Shown here one piece after another: positions 6,102 through 15,067 of a stretch of 21,697 nucleotides of DNA (the first letter of the stretch is position 1; every line of letters starts with the position of its first letter). Under the pieces are notes generated by a model. That model was not told the origin of the DNA. It ran no database searches and worked only from the letters and a program-made list of their open reading frames with translations. The stretch is from a virus: positions 1 to 21,697 of the IMG/VR virus record IMGVR_UViG_3300045825_000118; one strand, 5' to 3'. Made by a program: the position numbers and the translations under genes.

Positions 6102-8162
6102 TCACTTGCCTACTAAATTAATATAATCGACAATATTATCAATTTTTGTTTTATCAGTCATGTAATTGGTTAGACAAAACTCTAACATTGGATATGTATC
6201 AATCGACATTTTTTTAAAATCTTGTCCAACAATATCAACAAGTGGTTTACTTAACATATTCGCATAAGTGTTAATTATACTTGGGTCGTATGATTTTGTC
6301 AACTTTAATGACAACAAACGTTTAACTTCCATGCGAATCTTACCAATTACAGATATAGGATTGATTTTAAGATTCTCTTCTTTTAACAATATACCAAACA
6401 TATAATACGTTGACTCTCCCTCAACTATATTTTTATTATGAACATCAACATACATCTGTTTGTCAGCATACAGAAGGTCATACTGTTTAGTCACAAATTC
6501 TTTTGCTGTAATTGTATATGAAGGAACAGTAGACTTTTCCTTAACGTATATTACAGTACAAACCTTGTTCTTAGATGAAAATTCTGAGAATTTACGCTCA
6601 AATGAATCAACTATAGAGTCAGATGTTCTAATATTAGGAACCTTGATACAAACAATATCCTTAGTCTTATCTAAAGATTCATCTCCCACTGTATAAAAAG
6701 ATTTACGATCCCGCCTGTAAATTTCAGATTCTGCTTTTACCTTTGGTTTTCTCTTAACTACTGGAGGACAAACCAATGATGAGGCTTTTACCTTATTAAA
6801 GCAATCTGGGATAAGATCAAACCATTCTTTATCCAAAATAACAGTGTAGTACATTCCAGTAACTAATCCAGCATTTTTTACCTTAGTCAATGTCCTCTTA
6901 TCATCACGACAAACAAAACAAATATCATCTTTATTCTTTGCTGTAAACCTTATAAAATATATTTTAGATGAATACGATTTAGATGAATACGATCTAGTGC
7001 TAATATGGTTATATCCTTTAGCATACGATTCTGTTTTCAATTTAGAAACAGATCCTTTATAACCATACTGAACAGGATACTCTTTTTCTGTCAATTCAAT
7101 TTTATATGTACTAAGATAATCAAAGTCAACCTTATTACGCATAGTATCTAATGTACTAGCGGATGCAATATATCCGCAACTTGTAGCGGTTAAAAAGTGT
7201 TCACTCTTAAACTTTGCGGCTGCTTGTTGATATTCGACCAAATCTGTGTGAATTGCGACATTAGCATCCCAGCCTTCACACAATTTTATTTTAATATCTG
7301 CATATCTTTGTTCGATAGCAGCAATCATGGATTGGCTATATTGCAAATCCTCACGAGATAAGCTAACTGGTAATGATGATATATCAAATGGCAGATATAT
7401 TGTTTTATCAAAACTTAGAGTGTCTTTGATTTTTGACATATCAATTAAATAATCACGATGATTCATAATCACCACGACTTTTTGAAAATATCCTGGTTCA
7501 TCAGATGTAAACTTAGCCAGATTATGAAATTCAAAATCAAATTTATGCTTAGTATAGCTATTATGTTTATCACCAAGTATGTTAGGATAAACAGCATAAT
7601 GAGCAAACACCTTCTTAGCAGCATCAGACCAAGTTTTTGTCAACTTAGTTGGAATAACTACTTCAATACCAGTTTCATCGGATAGTTTAGAAAATAAATT
7701 ATTAATGGATGGTACACCACGATCATTGATATGGACGAGGTATGATGTCATACTTCCAGCATGATATGAATTAATTGTCCAAGTATCTGTTACAGCAGCA
7801 GGTGACTTACTTCCGATACCAAACCCACCCACGAAATCATTAGAGTCTCCTTTAGAAGATGCTCCAAATGTGGTCAGCAAAGAATAAACATCAGATTCAG
7901 ATAATCCTGGACCAAAATCTCGTACTCTAACTTCAGCAGATAATGATGATGGCATCGTAATTTGAATTGGCAAATCTTGTTTACCTACCATCTTATGAGC
8001 ATCAAGAGCATTTGAACATAATTCTGTTAAAACAGCACGCTCACGGTCTTTATACAAACTAACACCCAACAGAGTAAATAATTTAGCTGAATCGGTTGAC
8101 ATCTTGAATTCAACTGAATTTTGAATGTTTGTTTTAACTGAATTTGTATTTTCTAATATCAT
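6102..8162 (-). CDS. rIIA: RIIA protein, GHKL-type ATPase fold
   Basis: This gene encodes 686 residues; T4 RIIA has 725. The N-terminus carries GHKL ATP-binding motifs: N-box ELCSNALDAHK (47-57), RDFGPGLSESDV (81-92, G1 type) and GGFGIGSKSPAAV (112-124, G2 type). These are as found in RIIA and related to the gyrase/Hsp90/MutL group. Known roles are rapid-lysis control and exclusion by lambda RexAB. The ATPase motifs look intact. The middle contains a Ser/Tyr/Lys-rich low-complexity segment (HISTRSYSSKSYSSKIYF). Confidence 0.93.
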   Translation of the reverse strand: MILENTNSVKTNIQNSVEFKMSTDSAKLFTLLGVSLYKDRERAVLTELCSNALDAHKMVGKQDLPIQITMPSSLSAEVRVRDFGPGLSESDVYSLLTTFGASSKGDSNDFVGGFGIGSKSPAAVTDTWTINSYHAGSMTSYLVHINDRGVPSINNLFSKLSDETGIEVVIPTKLTKTWSDAAKKVFAHYAVYPNILGDKHNSYTKHKFDFEFHNLAKFTSDEPGYFQKVVVIMNHRDYLIDMSKIKDTLSFDKTIYLPFDISSLPVSLSREDLQYSQSMIAAIEQRYADIKIKLCEGWDANVAIHTDLVEYQQAAAKFKSEHFLTATSCGYIASASTLDTMRNKVDFDYLSTYKIELTEKEYPVQYGYKGSVSKLKTESYAKGYNHISTRSYSSKSYSSKIYFIRFTAKNKDDICFVCRDDKRTLTKVKNAGLVTGMYYTVILDKEWFDLIPDCFNKVKASSLVCPPVVKRKPKVKAESEIYRRDRKSFYTVGDESLDKTKDIVCIKVPNIRTSDSIVDSFERKFSEFSSKNKVCTVIYVKEKSTVPSYTITAKEFVTKQYDLLYADKQMYVDVHNKNIVEGESTYYMFGILLKEENLKINPISVIGKIRMEVKRLLSLKLTKSYDPSIINTYANMLSKPLVDIVGQDFKKMSIDTYPMLEFCLTNYMTDKTKIDNIVDYINLVGK

Positions 8163-8194
8163 ATAATCCTCGTCTTGAATTTAACTACTTGTTG

Positions 8195-8215
8195 ATGCTA
8201 CCTGTCACGTAGCAT
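8195..8215. other. hairpin between KTSC gene and rIIA
   Basis: ATGCTAC (8195-8201) and GTAGCAT (8209-8215) form a perfect 7-base stem with a 7-base loop, 10 bases after the KTSC-gene stop. No U run follows on either strand, so it is more likely an RNA stability or processing hairpin than an intrinsic terminator. Confidence 0.6.
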
Positions 8216-8224
8216 GGGCAAATA

Positions 8225-8446
8225 TTAAAGGTAAGTGTATTTGTTACGAATATTACGAGCGAAGAATGAACCAATAGAATCAGCCTTCTTCAACTTGCAA
8301 ACGATTGAGCGTGGAATGTTTTGATATTGATATGTCTTACCAGATTGAAACTGAATGTACAGTTCCTTAGTATTACGAGCATATCCGATACGAGCGATTG
8401 AGGAAGATGTAACAGATTTCATTACGAAGTTTGAAGATGTTGTCAT
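8225..8446 (-). CDS. KTSC domain protein, 73 residues
   Basis: This is a single KTSC domain: VTSSSIARIGYARNTKELYIQF, GKTYQYQNIPRSIV, then ADSIGSFFARNIRNKYTY. The family pattern of SS..I..IGY, L.I.F..G..Y.Y..VP, and A.S.G.FF...IR..Y is complete. KTSC domains occur alone in phages and at the C-terminus of some lysyl-tRNA synthetase-like proteins; their role is unsettled. The gene has its own strong promoter (8493-8520) and a strong Shine-Dalgarno, AAAGGAG. Early, high expression is therefore likely. Confidence 0.88.
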   Translation of the reverse strand: MTTSSNFVMKSVTSSSIARIGYARNTKELYIQFQSGKTYQYQNIPRSIVCKLKKADSIGSFFARNIRNKYTYL

Positions 8447-8492
8447 TTTATTTCTCCTTTAGTTAATGACGTGTTGTGCAGCGAATGTGGTC

Positions 8493-8520
8493 ATTATACT
8501 TGAGATAAAACTAATGTCAA
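8493..8520 (-). promoter_or_regulatory. strong sigma70-type promoter before the KTSC gene
   Basis: TTGACA (8515-8520) and TATAAT (8493-8498), both perfect, are separated by 16 bases on the minus strand. The region just downstream (CACATTCGCTG) and the leader end (AAGGAGAAATAAAATG) are nearly the same as in the duplicated promoter module at 16976 and 17506, so this is a third member of that family. It lies in the 83-base gap after gp46 and would drive the KTSC gene, rIIA and rIIB early. Confidence 0.85.
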
Positions 8521-8529
8521 CAACTATTT

Positions 8530-10242
8530 TCAAACAATTTCAGTAAAATTATTTTTCAATGTAAATTCAATAACATGGTCTACTTTATCTTTCATTTCTG
8601 ATTTGTGACTAATGATAAAGACGTTATCTGCTGATGCTGTTTTGAGTAATCTGTGCATTAATTCAGAACCTTCTCGGTCTAGATTTGAGTCCATTTCATC
8701 CATAAATGCGATATTACAGTTGAGTGAATTCTTTGTCTTAGCTATTGTATTCCATGTTAATAAGATAGCAATGTCGATTCTTCTTTTCTGGCCTTCACTA
8801 AATGAGTTATATGTGAAAGTGTCACGATGTCTTGATTTGATTGTCTCATTGAAATTTTCATCTAAGTTGTATAGAACAAAGAAGTCAAAATCAGCCAGAT
8901 ATTTGTTAATTAATTTGTTGATGGTGGGAATGTATTGTTTAATTATTTTTGATTTGATGCCAGAATCGGCTAATAATTGTTGTATAAATTCCTGATATTG
9001 TTGTTCAACTAGCATGGTATCTCTACGTTTACTTGTTGACATAAAATCTTTTGCAAAATCTTTTAACTTAGACATTTCATCATCTACACTGGAACTATCT
9101 TCTTCGATTACAGTCAGCTTCTTATTGTTTGCATTAATTAATGCTGTATTAGCAAACATATCACGTTGTAATTCTGATATATTGGATTGAATGTCTGAGT
9201 ATGCATGAAGTAAATCGGAAAAAGAATTTAATTCTGCATTTAGAGTATTCTCTTTAAATGATAAGTTATTAAGATCGGACTCTAAGGATATTAATTCATC
9301 CGAATGAGAATTAACAATATATTCTTTATGCTCACCATGAATTGATTGTGAACATGTTGGACATATATCCAAAGACGAATAAAATTCTTTTTTCTCTTTT
9401 AATTTTGAAGCTGATAATTTTGTTTGTTTTGACAACAATCTAATTTCAGTAAGAGCATCATCAATGGTATTTTTCTTTTCTACGTCAGAATCATAATTTG
9501 CAAGATTAATGATAAGAGGATCAATTAAATCTTGAATCTCTTTATTTTTATCACGAAGTGATTTGATATCTACAGAAATAATTTCAGAAGAATGTGTCTT
9601 TTCTGTCTTTAACTTTTTGATAAAAGATTCCTGAAGAATGATTTTATCCTTCAAAGATTTCATATTAGATGCAATATCTTTCAGTATAGCTTTATTATCT
9701 TTAGCTAAATCTTTTACTATGGTGTTCATGACAGAAAAGACTTTTATGTCCAATAAATCTTCAACAAATTCTCTTCTATCTTTAGCTGGTAATTTCATGA
9801 ATGGAACATAATCTGTACCACCACCAACAGCTACTACCTGAGTGAATGCCCTATAATTAAATTTTAGAATTTGTTGTTCAAGATATTTTTGATAATCTCT
9901 CACATTGGGATCTTGGTTGACTAGCTTATCATTTAAATAAATTTCAAAAATATTTGGTTTTATTCCGCGTACTATTTTAAACTTCTTTTTACCTATCTCA
10001 AACTTAATTGTAGTGAGAAGTTGTTTTTGATTGATAGCATTAACTAATGCTGGTTTAGTTATATCACCATAGCCTCTACCAAACAAAGCAAAACATATAG
10101 CAGATAATAAGGAAGATTTTCCAGAACCATTAGGACCTGCTATAGCTGTTGTCCTATGAGCATTTAGTTTAACGGTGATTGGAGTATTACCAATGGATCT
10201 AAAATTTTTGTAAGATATTTCAGTAAATATAAGATTGCTCAT
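8530..10242 (-). CDS. 46: recombination nuclease ATPase subunit gp46 (Rad50/SbcC type)
   Basis: This gene encodes 570 residues; T4 gp46 has 560. It has Walker A GPNGSGKS (36-43), a zinc hook CPTC (294-297) between two coiled-coil arms, the ABC signature FSEGQKRR (481-488), Walker B IAFMDE (511-516) and an H-loop ISH (544-546). With gp47 it forms the Mre11-Rad50-type complex. That complex processes DNA ends, degrades host DNA and feeds recombination-dependent replication. It overlaps gp47 by 4 bases. Confidence 0.97.
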   Translation of the reverse strand: MSNLIFTEISYKNFRSIGNTPITVKLNAHRTTAIAGPNGSGKSSLLSAICFALFGRGYGDITKPALVNAINQKQLLTTIKFEIGKKKFKIVRGIKPNIFEIYLNDKLVNQDPNVRDYQKYLEQQILKFNYRAFTQVVAVGGGTDYVPFMKLPAKDRREFVEDLLDIKVFSVMNTIVKDLAKDNKAILKDIASNMKSLKDKIILQESFIKKLKTEKTHSSEIISVDIKSLRDKNKEIQDLIDPLIINLANYDSDVEKKNTIDDALTEIRLLSKQTKLSASKLKEKKEFYSSLDICPTCSQSIHGEHKEYIVNSHSDELISLESDLNNLSFKENTLNAELNSFSDLLHAYSDIQSNISELQRDMFANTALINANNKKLTVIEEDSSSVDDEMSKLKDFAKDFMSTSKRRDTMLVEQQYQEFIQQLLADSGIKSKIIKQYIPTINKLINKYLADFDFFVLYNLDENFNETIKSRHRDTFTYNSFSEGQKRRIDIAILLTWNTIAKTKNSLNCNIAFMDEMDSNLDREGSELMHRLLKTASADNVFIISHKSEMKDKVDHVIEFTLKNNFTEIV

Positions 10243-11285
10243 TCACATACCTCAAGCGATTCCAAATATAAAGATGTAAGCATACTTTTTAATTTGGACT
10301 TATCTAACTCAGTCTCAGTTTGGTCGATAAAATTTTCAATTAGAGTTTTTGTATCATCCAATTTAAGATCAGAACTGATATCAACATTTTCAAAATCTGT
10401 TTCTATATCCAGTATCTTAATATCAATTGGCAATGCTGCAATCAACTTCAATAAGAAGTTTTCAAACTTGGTTGGATCTTTTTTATTAACAACGACCAAC
10501 TTAACATACGCATCTTTTACATCTTCGATAATTGGAATTCCAACAGTGTCATCATATTCAATCCTTGTGAATAATTTAGTCTTTGTTTTAATGAATTCGA
10601 TATTATGCGTGTTAGTATCAAATATGTGAAACCCCTTTTGATCGTTATAATCTGCCCATGTTAGCTCAAATGGAGTACCAGTATAAAGAACATTTTTCTT
10701 TTTACTGCGAGTATGATAATGACCAGATAATACTAAGTCAAACTGTTCATAATCTTTTAGATTGGTCTCACCATGAGATTCAACTCCTTTTTGCATACTG
10801 AACCCAGCTAATTCAAGATGTCCAGCGCATATTATGGATGAAGACGATTTAATAGCTGTTGTGATTTCAGTCTCATTTGAGTTACAAATCCAAGGTAAAA
10901 GCAAAAATTGCATACCATAAATGTCATATTCGGTAGGACTATCAATGATGAAAATGTTCTCATAATGTTCCAATAATAATGTTGTTGAGTTTACGTCTAA
11001 GTTACTCTTAGATGCTAGATCATGATTACCTAATAAAGTAATCATATTAATATTGTCTATTGCTAATGCATCAAAGAATCTTTTCTTCCACTCATTAAAG
11101 ATAACATGATTGGTGTTGGTGCGCTGATCGAACAAATCTCCCAACTGTAATATCGTATTGATATTATGTTTTTTCATGTAAGGAAATAATTCGTCCTCAA
11201 AGAATTTGATTTGGTAATTTGATACAACTGGAGAAGATGATCTTGCTCCTATGTGTATATCACCTAGGATGAGAACTTTACTCAT
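10239..11285 (-). CDS. 47: recombination nuclease subunit gp47 (Mre11/SbcD type)
   Basis: This gene encodes 348 residues; T4 gp47 has 339. The metallophosphoesterase nuclease motifs are all present: GDIHIG (8-13), GDLFDQR (49-55), GNHD (86-89), GHLEL (155-159) and GHYHTR (188-193). The C-terminal region is the gp46-binding and capping part. It shares 4-base ATGA overlaps with gp55 upstream and gp46 downstream, so stoichiometry is probably set by translational coupling. Confidence 0.97.
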   Translation of the reverse strand: MSKVLILGDIHIGARSSSPVVSNYQIKFFEDELFPYMKKHNINTILQLGDLFDQRTNTNHVIFNEWKKRFFDALAIDNINMITLLGNHDLASKSNLDVNSTTLLLEHYENIFIIDSPTEYDIYGMQFLLLPWICNSNETEITTAIKSSSSIICAGHLELAGFSMQKGVESHGETNLKDYEQFDLVLSGHYHTRSKKKNVLYTGTPFELTWADYNDQKGFHIFDTNTHNIEFIKTKTKLFTRIEYDDTVGIPIIEDVKDAYVKLVVVNKKDPTKFENFLLKLIAALPIDIKILDIETDFENVDISSDLKLDDTKTLIENFIDQTETELDKSKLKSMLTSLYLESLEVCE

Positions 11286-11869
11286 TGTTCAAATTCTTTA
11301 AGAGGGTTAGGTAAATCTTCTTGTATCATTAAAAGACGTTCTGCTTTAATCTTAATTGATCTTTTTAGTGCCATCGGCATTGAATCCTCAGAGTATCCAA
11401 CATCACGTAGAAAGTCGATATAATCGGTTGTGATCTGTTGATCTCCTTCAATTTTAGAATGCTCAATAAAATCTGTTAGAGTGTTATCAGATACTATAAT
11501 TGCTTTAACATATTTTTGTGCTTGTTCATCATCAATCCTACGAAGGAATGCTCTCCAACAAATAGTGGTGATATAAGCAAATGGATTATCACCTTTGACC
11601 GGATTAAAATTCTTTGCAAATCTTATACAATCAACTAAAGCATCACCGATAAAATCGTCACGATAAGTGTAATTTATAAAGTTAGGACGATATGCTAGAC
11701 GATTAGCAATTCTAATCATAGAGTCAACAATAAAAGGAGGAATCTGAGGTTCTTCTTTTCCTTCACCTAGTGCTTCTTTAATTTCAGCATACCAGTTGAT
11801 ATATTCCTGAAGTAATCTCTTGTTACTTACATAGTGTTCTTTTTCATGTGGTTTTAATTTGACTATCAA
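11282..11869 (-). CDS. 55: late transcription sigma factor gp55
   Basis: This gene encodes 195 residues; T4 gp55 has 185. The core YVSNKRLLQEYINWYAEIK matches T4 YVNNKELLQAIIDWKTEL. The segments IANRLAYRPNFINYTYRDDF and NPFAYITTICWRAFLRRI match the T4 sigma region-2 part (LSKRFNFSGYTQSWKQEM and NPHAYITQACFNAFVQRI). gp55 directs host RNA polymerase to ATAAATA late promoters. The C-terminus LPNPLKEFEQ ends in a hydrophobic and acidic peptide, as expected for the sliding-clamp-binding tail; that tail function is inferred. Confidence 0.93.
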   Translation of the reverse strand: MIVKLKPHEKEHYVSNKRLLQEYINWYAEIKEALGEGKEEPQIPPFIVDSMIRIANRLAYRPNFINYTYRDDFIGDALVDCIRFAKNFNPVKGDNPFAYITTICWRAFLRRIDDEQAQKYVKAIIVSDNTLTDFIEHSKIEGDQQITTDYIDFLRDVGYSEDSMPMALKRSIKIKAERLLMIQEDLPNPLKEFEQ

Positions 11870-12288
11870 TGTAATACCCTCTTTTCATGTTTTTCAACTG
11901 GTGCGGTATCAATTAAACCATACTCTTTCATAAGATCATCCCGTTTAGCTTGAATAATACATTTACCATAATTACTTAGCTTACCATCATCCATTAGTTC
12001 GGCTTGAACTGTTTTGTTAACAAAGAATCTTAACAAAGATGACCCATAAAATTTACGAAAGAAATCTGTTGGAGGAGCAGTAGCTATCACAACGTATGAA
12101 GGTATGTGTATAACCTCATGATCTGTTCCTGGAATAAATGGAAGAGCAGTCGTTTGTTCTCCGGTAGCGGTTGTTTCAACTTTAAATGATATTGGATTAG
12201 ATAAGTTATACGAGTAAGTAGCATCAACGTATTCTGCTACTGCTAGTACATTTGATCCATCAGACAGCTTTAATATTTTTAGATTCAC
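11866..12288 (-). CDS. Sm-like domain phage protein (putative)
   Basis: This 140-residue protein opens LKILKLSDGSNVLAVAEYVD, followed by NPISFKV and a later segment IPSYVVIATAPPTDFFRKFYGS. This order is typical of small phage proteins predicted to have an Sm/Hfq-like beta barrel (LKL.dG..i.g.v, NP..i, ..v......P...f...Y). The match is from pattern memory. An Sm-like protein could bind RNA, but no activity is shown. It sits between uvsW and gp55 with 4-base overlaps on both sides. Confidence 0.6.
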   Translation of the reverse strand: MNLKILKLSDGSNVLAVAEYVDATYSYNLSNPISFKVETTATGEQTTALPFIPGTDHEVIHIPSYVVIATAPPTDFFRKFYGSSLLRFFVNKTVQAELMDDGKLSNYGKCIIQAKRDDLMKEYGLIDTAPVEKHEKRVLH

Positions 12289-13796
12289 TTTTCTATGTCC
12301 ATTTCAATTATTTTATAATCGTGACCTTCTGCCGCAAAAATCCGAAGTCTTTCAATAAAGTGAAGCCATGTATAGTTTGGACTCGACTTAGTACCTATTT
12401 TATCAGATATATCAAACACTTTCAAATAATCCTTATCATTTGACTTTCTTAGTCCACGACCAACAGACTGCATGACTCTGATAACAGATTTAGTAGGAGC
12501 AGTAAAGATTATATTATGTAATCTGGGTATGTTGATGCCGACTGCCATAGTGCCGACTGAAGCAACAATGATATTGTTCTCTGTTGAAGATTGAACAGCA
12601 ATTCTAATTGCTTCTCTTTCTTCTGCCTTGATATCTCCAGATATAAAATGCACCTTCTGCGTTGTGCAATGCGTCTTGATATTTTCATAAAGTGGTATCC
12701 CGTGATTTTCAACCTTATTAAAAAGAACTAGAGTATTTCCTGTTTGCTTTAATGCTAGTTTACGAATAAAATCATTTCTACCTTGATGTTGGCATAAGAA
12801 TGCATCCTCTGTGTGATAATCTGCTGCCTCTAACAACTTTCTCGTTTCTTTAGAGTAGTTGAGAGTTATACAGGCAATTTTTATTTCAGATAGATATCCT
12901 TCTTCAATTAAATCTCTTGTTGTTTTTACTCTTGATATTTCTCCAATTAGTCCACGTAATACCATTTGATTAGTGGTGGATTTATCTAATGATCCAGTCA
13001 CACCGAACCGATATTTAACATTAGTTGATTTTTCAAATATACCCTTCACACACTCTGATTTTGCTCCATGAACTTCGTCGTATGCAATCACATCAATATT
13101 ATCGTTAAACCATTTTGCTGGTTGTTTAAATATACTCTGCCAAGTTGATAAAACTATAGATTTACATATATTCTTATCTGCTCCTTCTGCTACTATTTGA
13201 GATTCTTTATCAATATCAAAACCATTATGAGAACTATAATCTTTAAAGTCATTAAACATCTGTTTTATAAGACTAAGATTAGGGACAACTAACATAAAAG
13301 TTAATCCTTTAGCTAAGTACCATCTACAGAGGATATATAATATCAAACTTTTTCCTGAACCAGTTGGACTAAGGGATATTTGTTTTTGATTCCTTATACA
13401 ATTAAATACCGATTGTAATTGATGATCTCTCACGTCTATTGGATTGCCACCAGAATGTAAATTTAATGATGTAACGAATTCTTTTAATTGTTCAGGTGTG
13501 ATATCATCTTTATCATCTGGTCTACCATAAACAGTAGACTCTTTTACTTCATATGAGTATCCTATCTTTTCTATATGAGATATCAAATCTTGATATAATC
13601 CAACTGGTAGTGTACCGAAGTTAAGATTTATTAATGATATAGTTCCGTCCCACACCTTTGCCTTAAATTTAGGAGAGAATTTAGCTCCAGGAACATCAAA
13701 TGTGTATCTATCTTTTAGCTCACGAAGAATACCGATATCACAATCTAGGTAAAGTAGACTTTCATTTTTCTTTGTTATAATGATGTCGGATGTCAT
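12285..13796 (-). CDS. uvsW: RNA-DNA and DNA-DNA helicase UvsW
   Basis: This is a 503-residue superfamily 2 helicase. It has an N-terminal DNA-binding domain (residues 1-100, with FSPKFKAKVWDGTISLIN matching T4 FNPRFRYGNWDGRIRLLD). Motif I is PTGSGKS (144-150), motif II DEVH (240-243), motif III GVTGSL (265-270), and motif VI QSVGRGLRK (443-451). In T4, UvsW unwinds R-loops and branched DNA, shutting off origin replication and promoting recombination-dependent replication. It shares 4-base overlaps with the genes on both sides. Confidence 0.95.
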   Translation of the reverse strand: MTSDIIITKKNESLLYLDCDIGILRELKDRYTFDVPGAKFSPKFKAKVWDGTISLINLNFGTLPVGLYQDLISHIEKIGYSYEVKESTVYGRPDDKDDITPEQLKEFVTSLNLHSGGNPIDVRDHQLQSVFNCIRNQKQISLSPTGSGKSLILYILCRWYLAKGLTFMLVVPNLSLIKQMFNDFKDYSSHNGFDIDKESQIVAEGADKNICKSIVLSTWQSIFKQPAKWFNDNIDVIAYDEVHGAKSECVKGIFEKSTNVKYRFGVTGSLDKSTTNQMVLRGLIGEISRVKTTRDLIEEGYLSEIKIACITLNYSKETRKLLEAADYHTEDAFLCQHQGRNDFIRKLALKQTGNTLVLFNKVENHGIPLYENIKTHCTTQKVHFISGDIKAEEREAIRIAVQSSTENNIIVASVGTMAVGINIPRLHNIIFTAPTKSVIRVMQSVGRGLRKSNDKDYLKVFDISDKIGTKSSPNYTWLHFIERLRIFAAEGHDYKIIEMDIEK

Positions 13797-14446
13797 ATTA
13801 GCGGATTTTTAGATATAATCATGTGATGATTCTCAAATTTTTCGTGTGGTTCTCTCTTTTTAAGCCCAATAACATCATCGTTACCAAAAGAGTTAGTAAG
13901 ATGCTTTGCTTTATTTTCATGTATTGTCTGTTGTAATTGTTTTCCATCCCAATGATAAACATGATGGCCATTATCTAATGCTTTATCTACGAGTCGATGC
14001 CACATTTTATGTCCGTCTGTATATTGGTTAGAATCTGATCTAAGCGGATATTTTGATTTTTTAAAATGATCGTAAATTACGTTAGTAGCATGTCCGTTTG
14101 GTAATCTATCATTAGATTTAACTCGTTCTACTACTTTCTGAACTTCATGTTCATATGGAAACTTATCTGTTTTAGCCTGATATGAAACTACCGCATTATG
14201 CAATGTTTCTTTTGAATCATGGTCGTTTGTATGATATTCAGTCCTAACAGGAATACCATTTTCCTTTGTTATATGTCGATGTACATTAACACCACTACCA
14301 GATCCATTAACGTTTGATACTATCTTATTTTTGTGAGTAAGTTTGTAAAACTCATTTCTATAATTATTTACATTTGTATCTAGTCTTGAATACATAGATG
14401 CACCCAACGCATGAGCCATTTCTTTTAATTCTTTAAGGGTTGACAT
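13793..14446 (-). CDS. hypothetical 217-residue protein upstream of uvsW
   Basis: The protein is His- and Asn-rich and basic, with no transmembrane segment. It contains YPLRSDSNQYTDGHKMWHRLVDKALDNGHHVYHWDG. The pattern SD..Q...G...W..L resembles a segment seen in phage proteins linked to GNAT-type acetyltransferase or ADP-ribosyltransferase-like annotation, but I cannot assign a fold or activity from it. It overlaps uvsW by 4 bases and the preceding gene by 14. Confidence 0.75.
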   Translation of the reverse strand: MSTLKELKEMAHALGASMYSRLDTNVNNYRNEFYKLTHKNKIVSNVNGSGSGVNVHRHITKENGIPVRTEYHTNDHDSKETLHNAVVSYQAKTDKFPYEHEVQKVVERVKSNDRLPNGHATNVIYDHFKKSKYPLRSDSNQYTDGHKMWHRLVDKALDNGHHVYHWDGKQLQQTIHENKAKHLTNSFGNDDVIGLKKREPHEKFENHHMIISKNPLI

Positions 14447-14762
14447 TTAATTTTCTCTCCATTAATATTTCATCTTCTAATGTTTTAATACAAAAATACA
14501 TAACGTTATAACCTGAAAACTCTACATCAACTTTTATGTTATCCATAGTACGAGTAAAAAAGTCTGACATATGAAGATAAATTAAAAACGACTCATTAAA
14601 TTTTTCAAATATTTCTTGAGAAAAGTCGTAAACATCAATATATTTAATAACTTCTGGTCTTAACAAATGTGGAAACGATAATAATGTCATCGTATTATTA
14701 ATCGTCATGCCATTAAATGGAGGTTTAACATCAAACGATTTTGATCCAACATTAACTAACAT
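14433..14762 (-). CDS. hypothetical protein, paralogue of the upstream gene
   Basis: This 109-residue protein shares TINNTMTLLSFPHLLRPEVIKY with TLTLLTFPEMLTYDAIRY of its neighbour, and CIKTLEDEILMERKLNV with VVKTLDDEILIERTLHV. Order and length agree, so the two are tandem duplicates that have diverged. Its function is unknown; predicted mixed alpha/beta, no metal-binding pattern. It overlaps the genes on both sides (14 and 11 bases). Confidence 0.8.
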   Translation of the reverse strand: MLVNVGSKSFDVKPPFNGMTINNTMTLLSFPHLLRPEVIKYIDVYDFSQEIFEKFNESFLIYLHMSDFFTRTMDNIKVDVEFSGYNVMYFCIKTLEDEILMERKLNVNP

Positions 14763-15066
14763 GTAATGTCCTCTCTATTAATATTTCATCATCTAATGTT
14801 TTCACCACAAAATATGTCATATATGTATCGTCTGTATTAATTCTAACCTTAACGTTAGTATGTTGATACCAATCGGTGTTCTTCAACATAAAGAATTGAT
14901 TGTTATGCTGGCTTATACGAAGTAAAAAATACTTATTAAGTTCTAAGTCATTAAACATTTCATTGGAGAATTCATGTTCTCCTATATATCTGATGGCATC
15001 ATAAGTCAACATTTCTGGAAATGTTAATAATGTTAGTGTGTTTCTAATTGACCAGTTATAATTCAT
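14752..15066 (-). CDS. hypothetical protein, paralogue of the downstream gene
   Basis: The start is set at the ATG at 15066 (MNYNWSIRNTLTLLTFPEML, 104 residues) because AAGTGGA lies 7 bases upstream. A longer form from GTG at 15078 would consume that site. It is the second member of the tandem pair. The conserved ends are the N-terminal N-T-[LM]-T-L-L-[ST]-F-P and C-terminal KTL[DE]DEIL[IM]ER. I do not recognise the family. It follows uvsY by one base. Confidence 0.8.
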   Translation of the reverse strand: MNYNWSIRNTLTLLTFPEMLTYDAIRYIGEHEFSNEMFNDLELNKYFLLRISQHNNQFFMLKNTDWYQHTNVKVRINTDDTYMTYFVVKTLDDEILIERTLHVS

Positions 15067-15067
15067 A

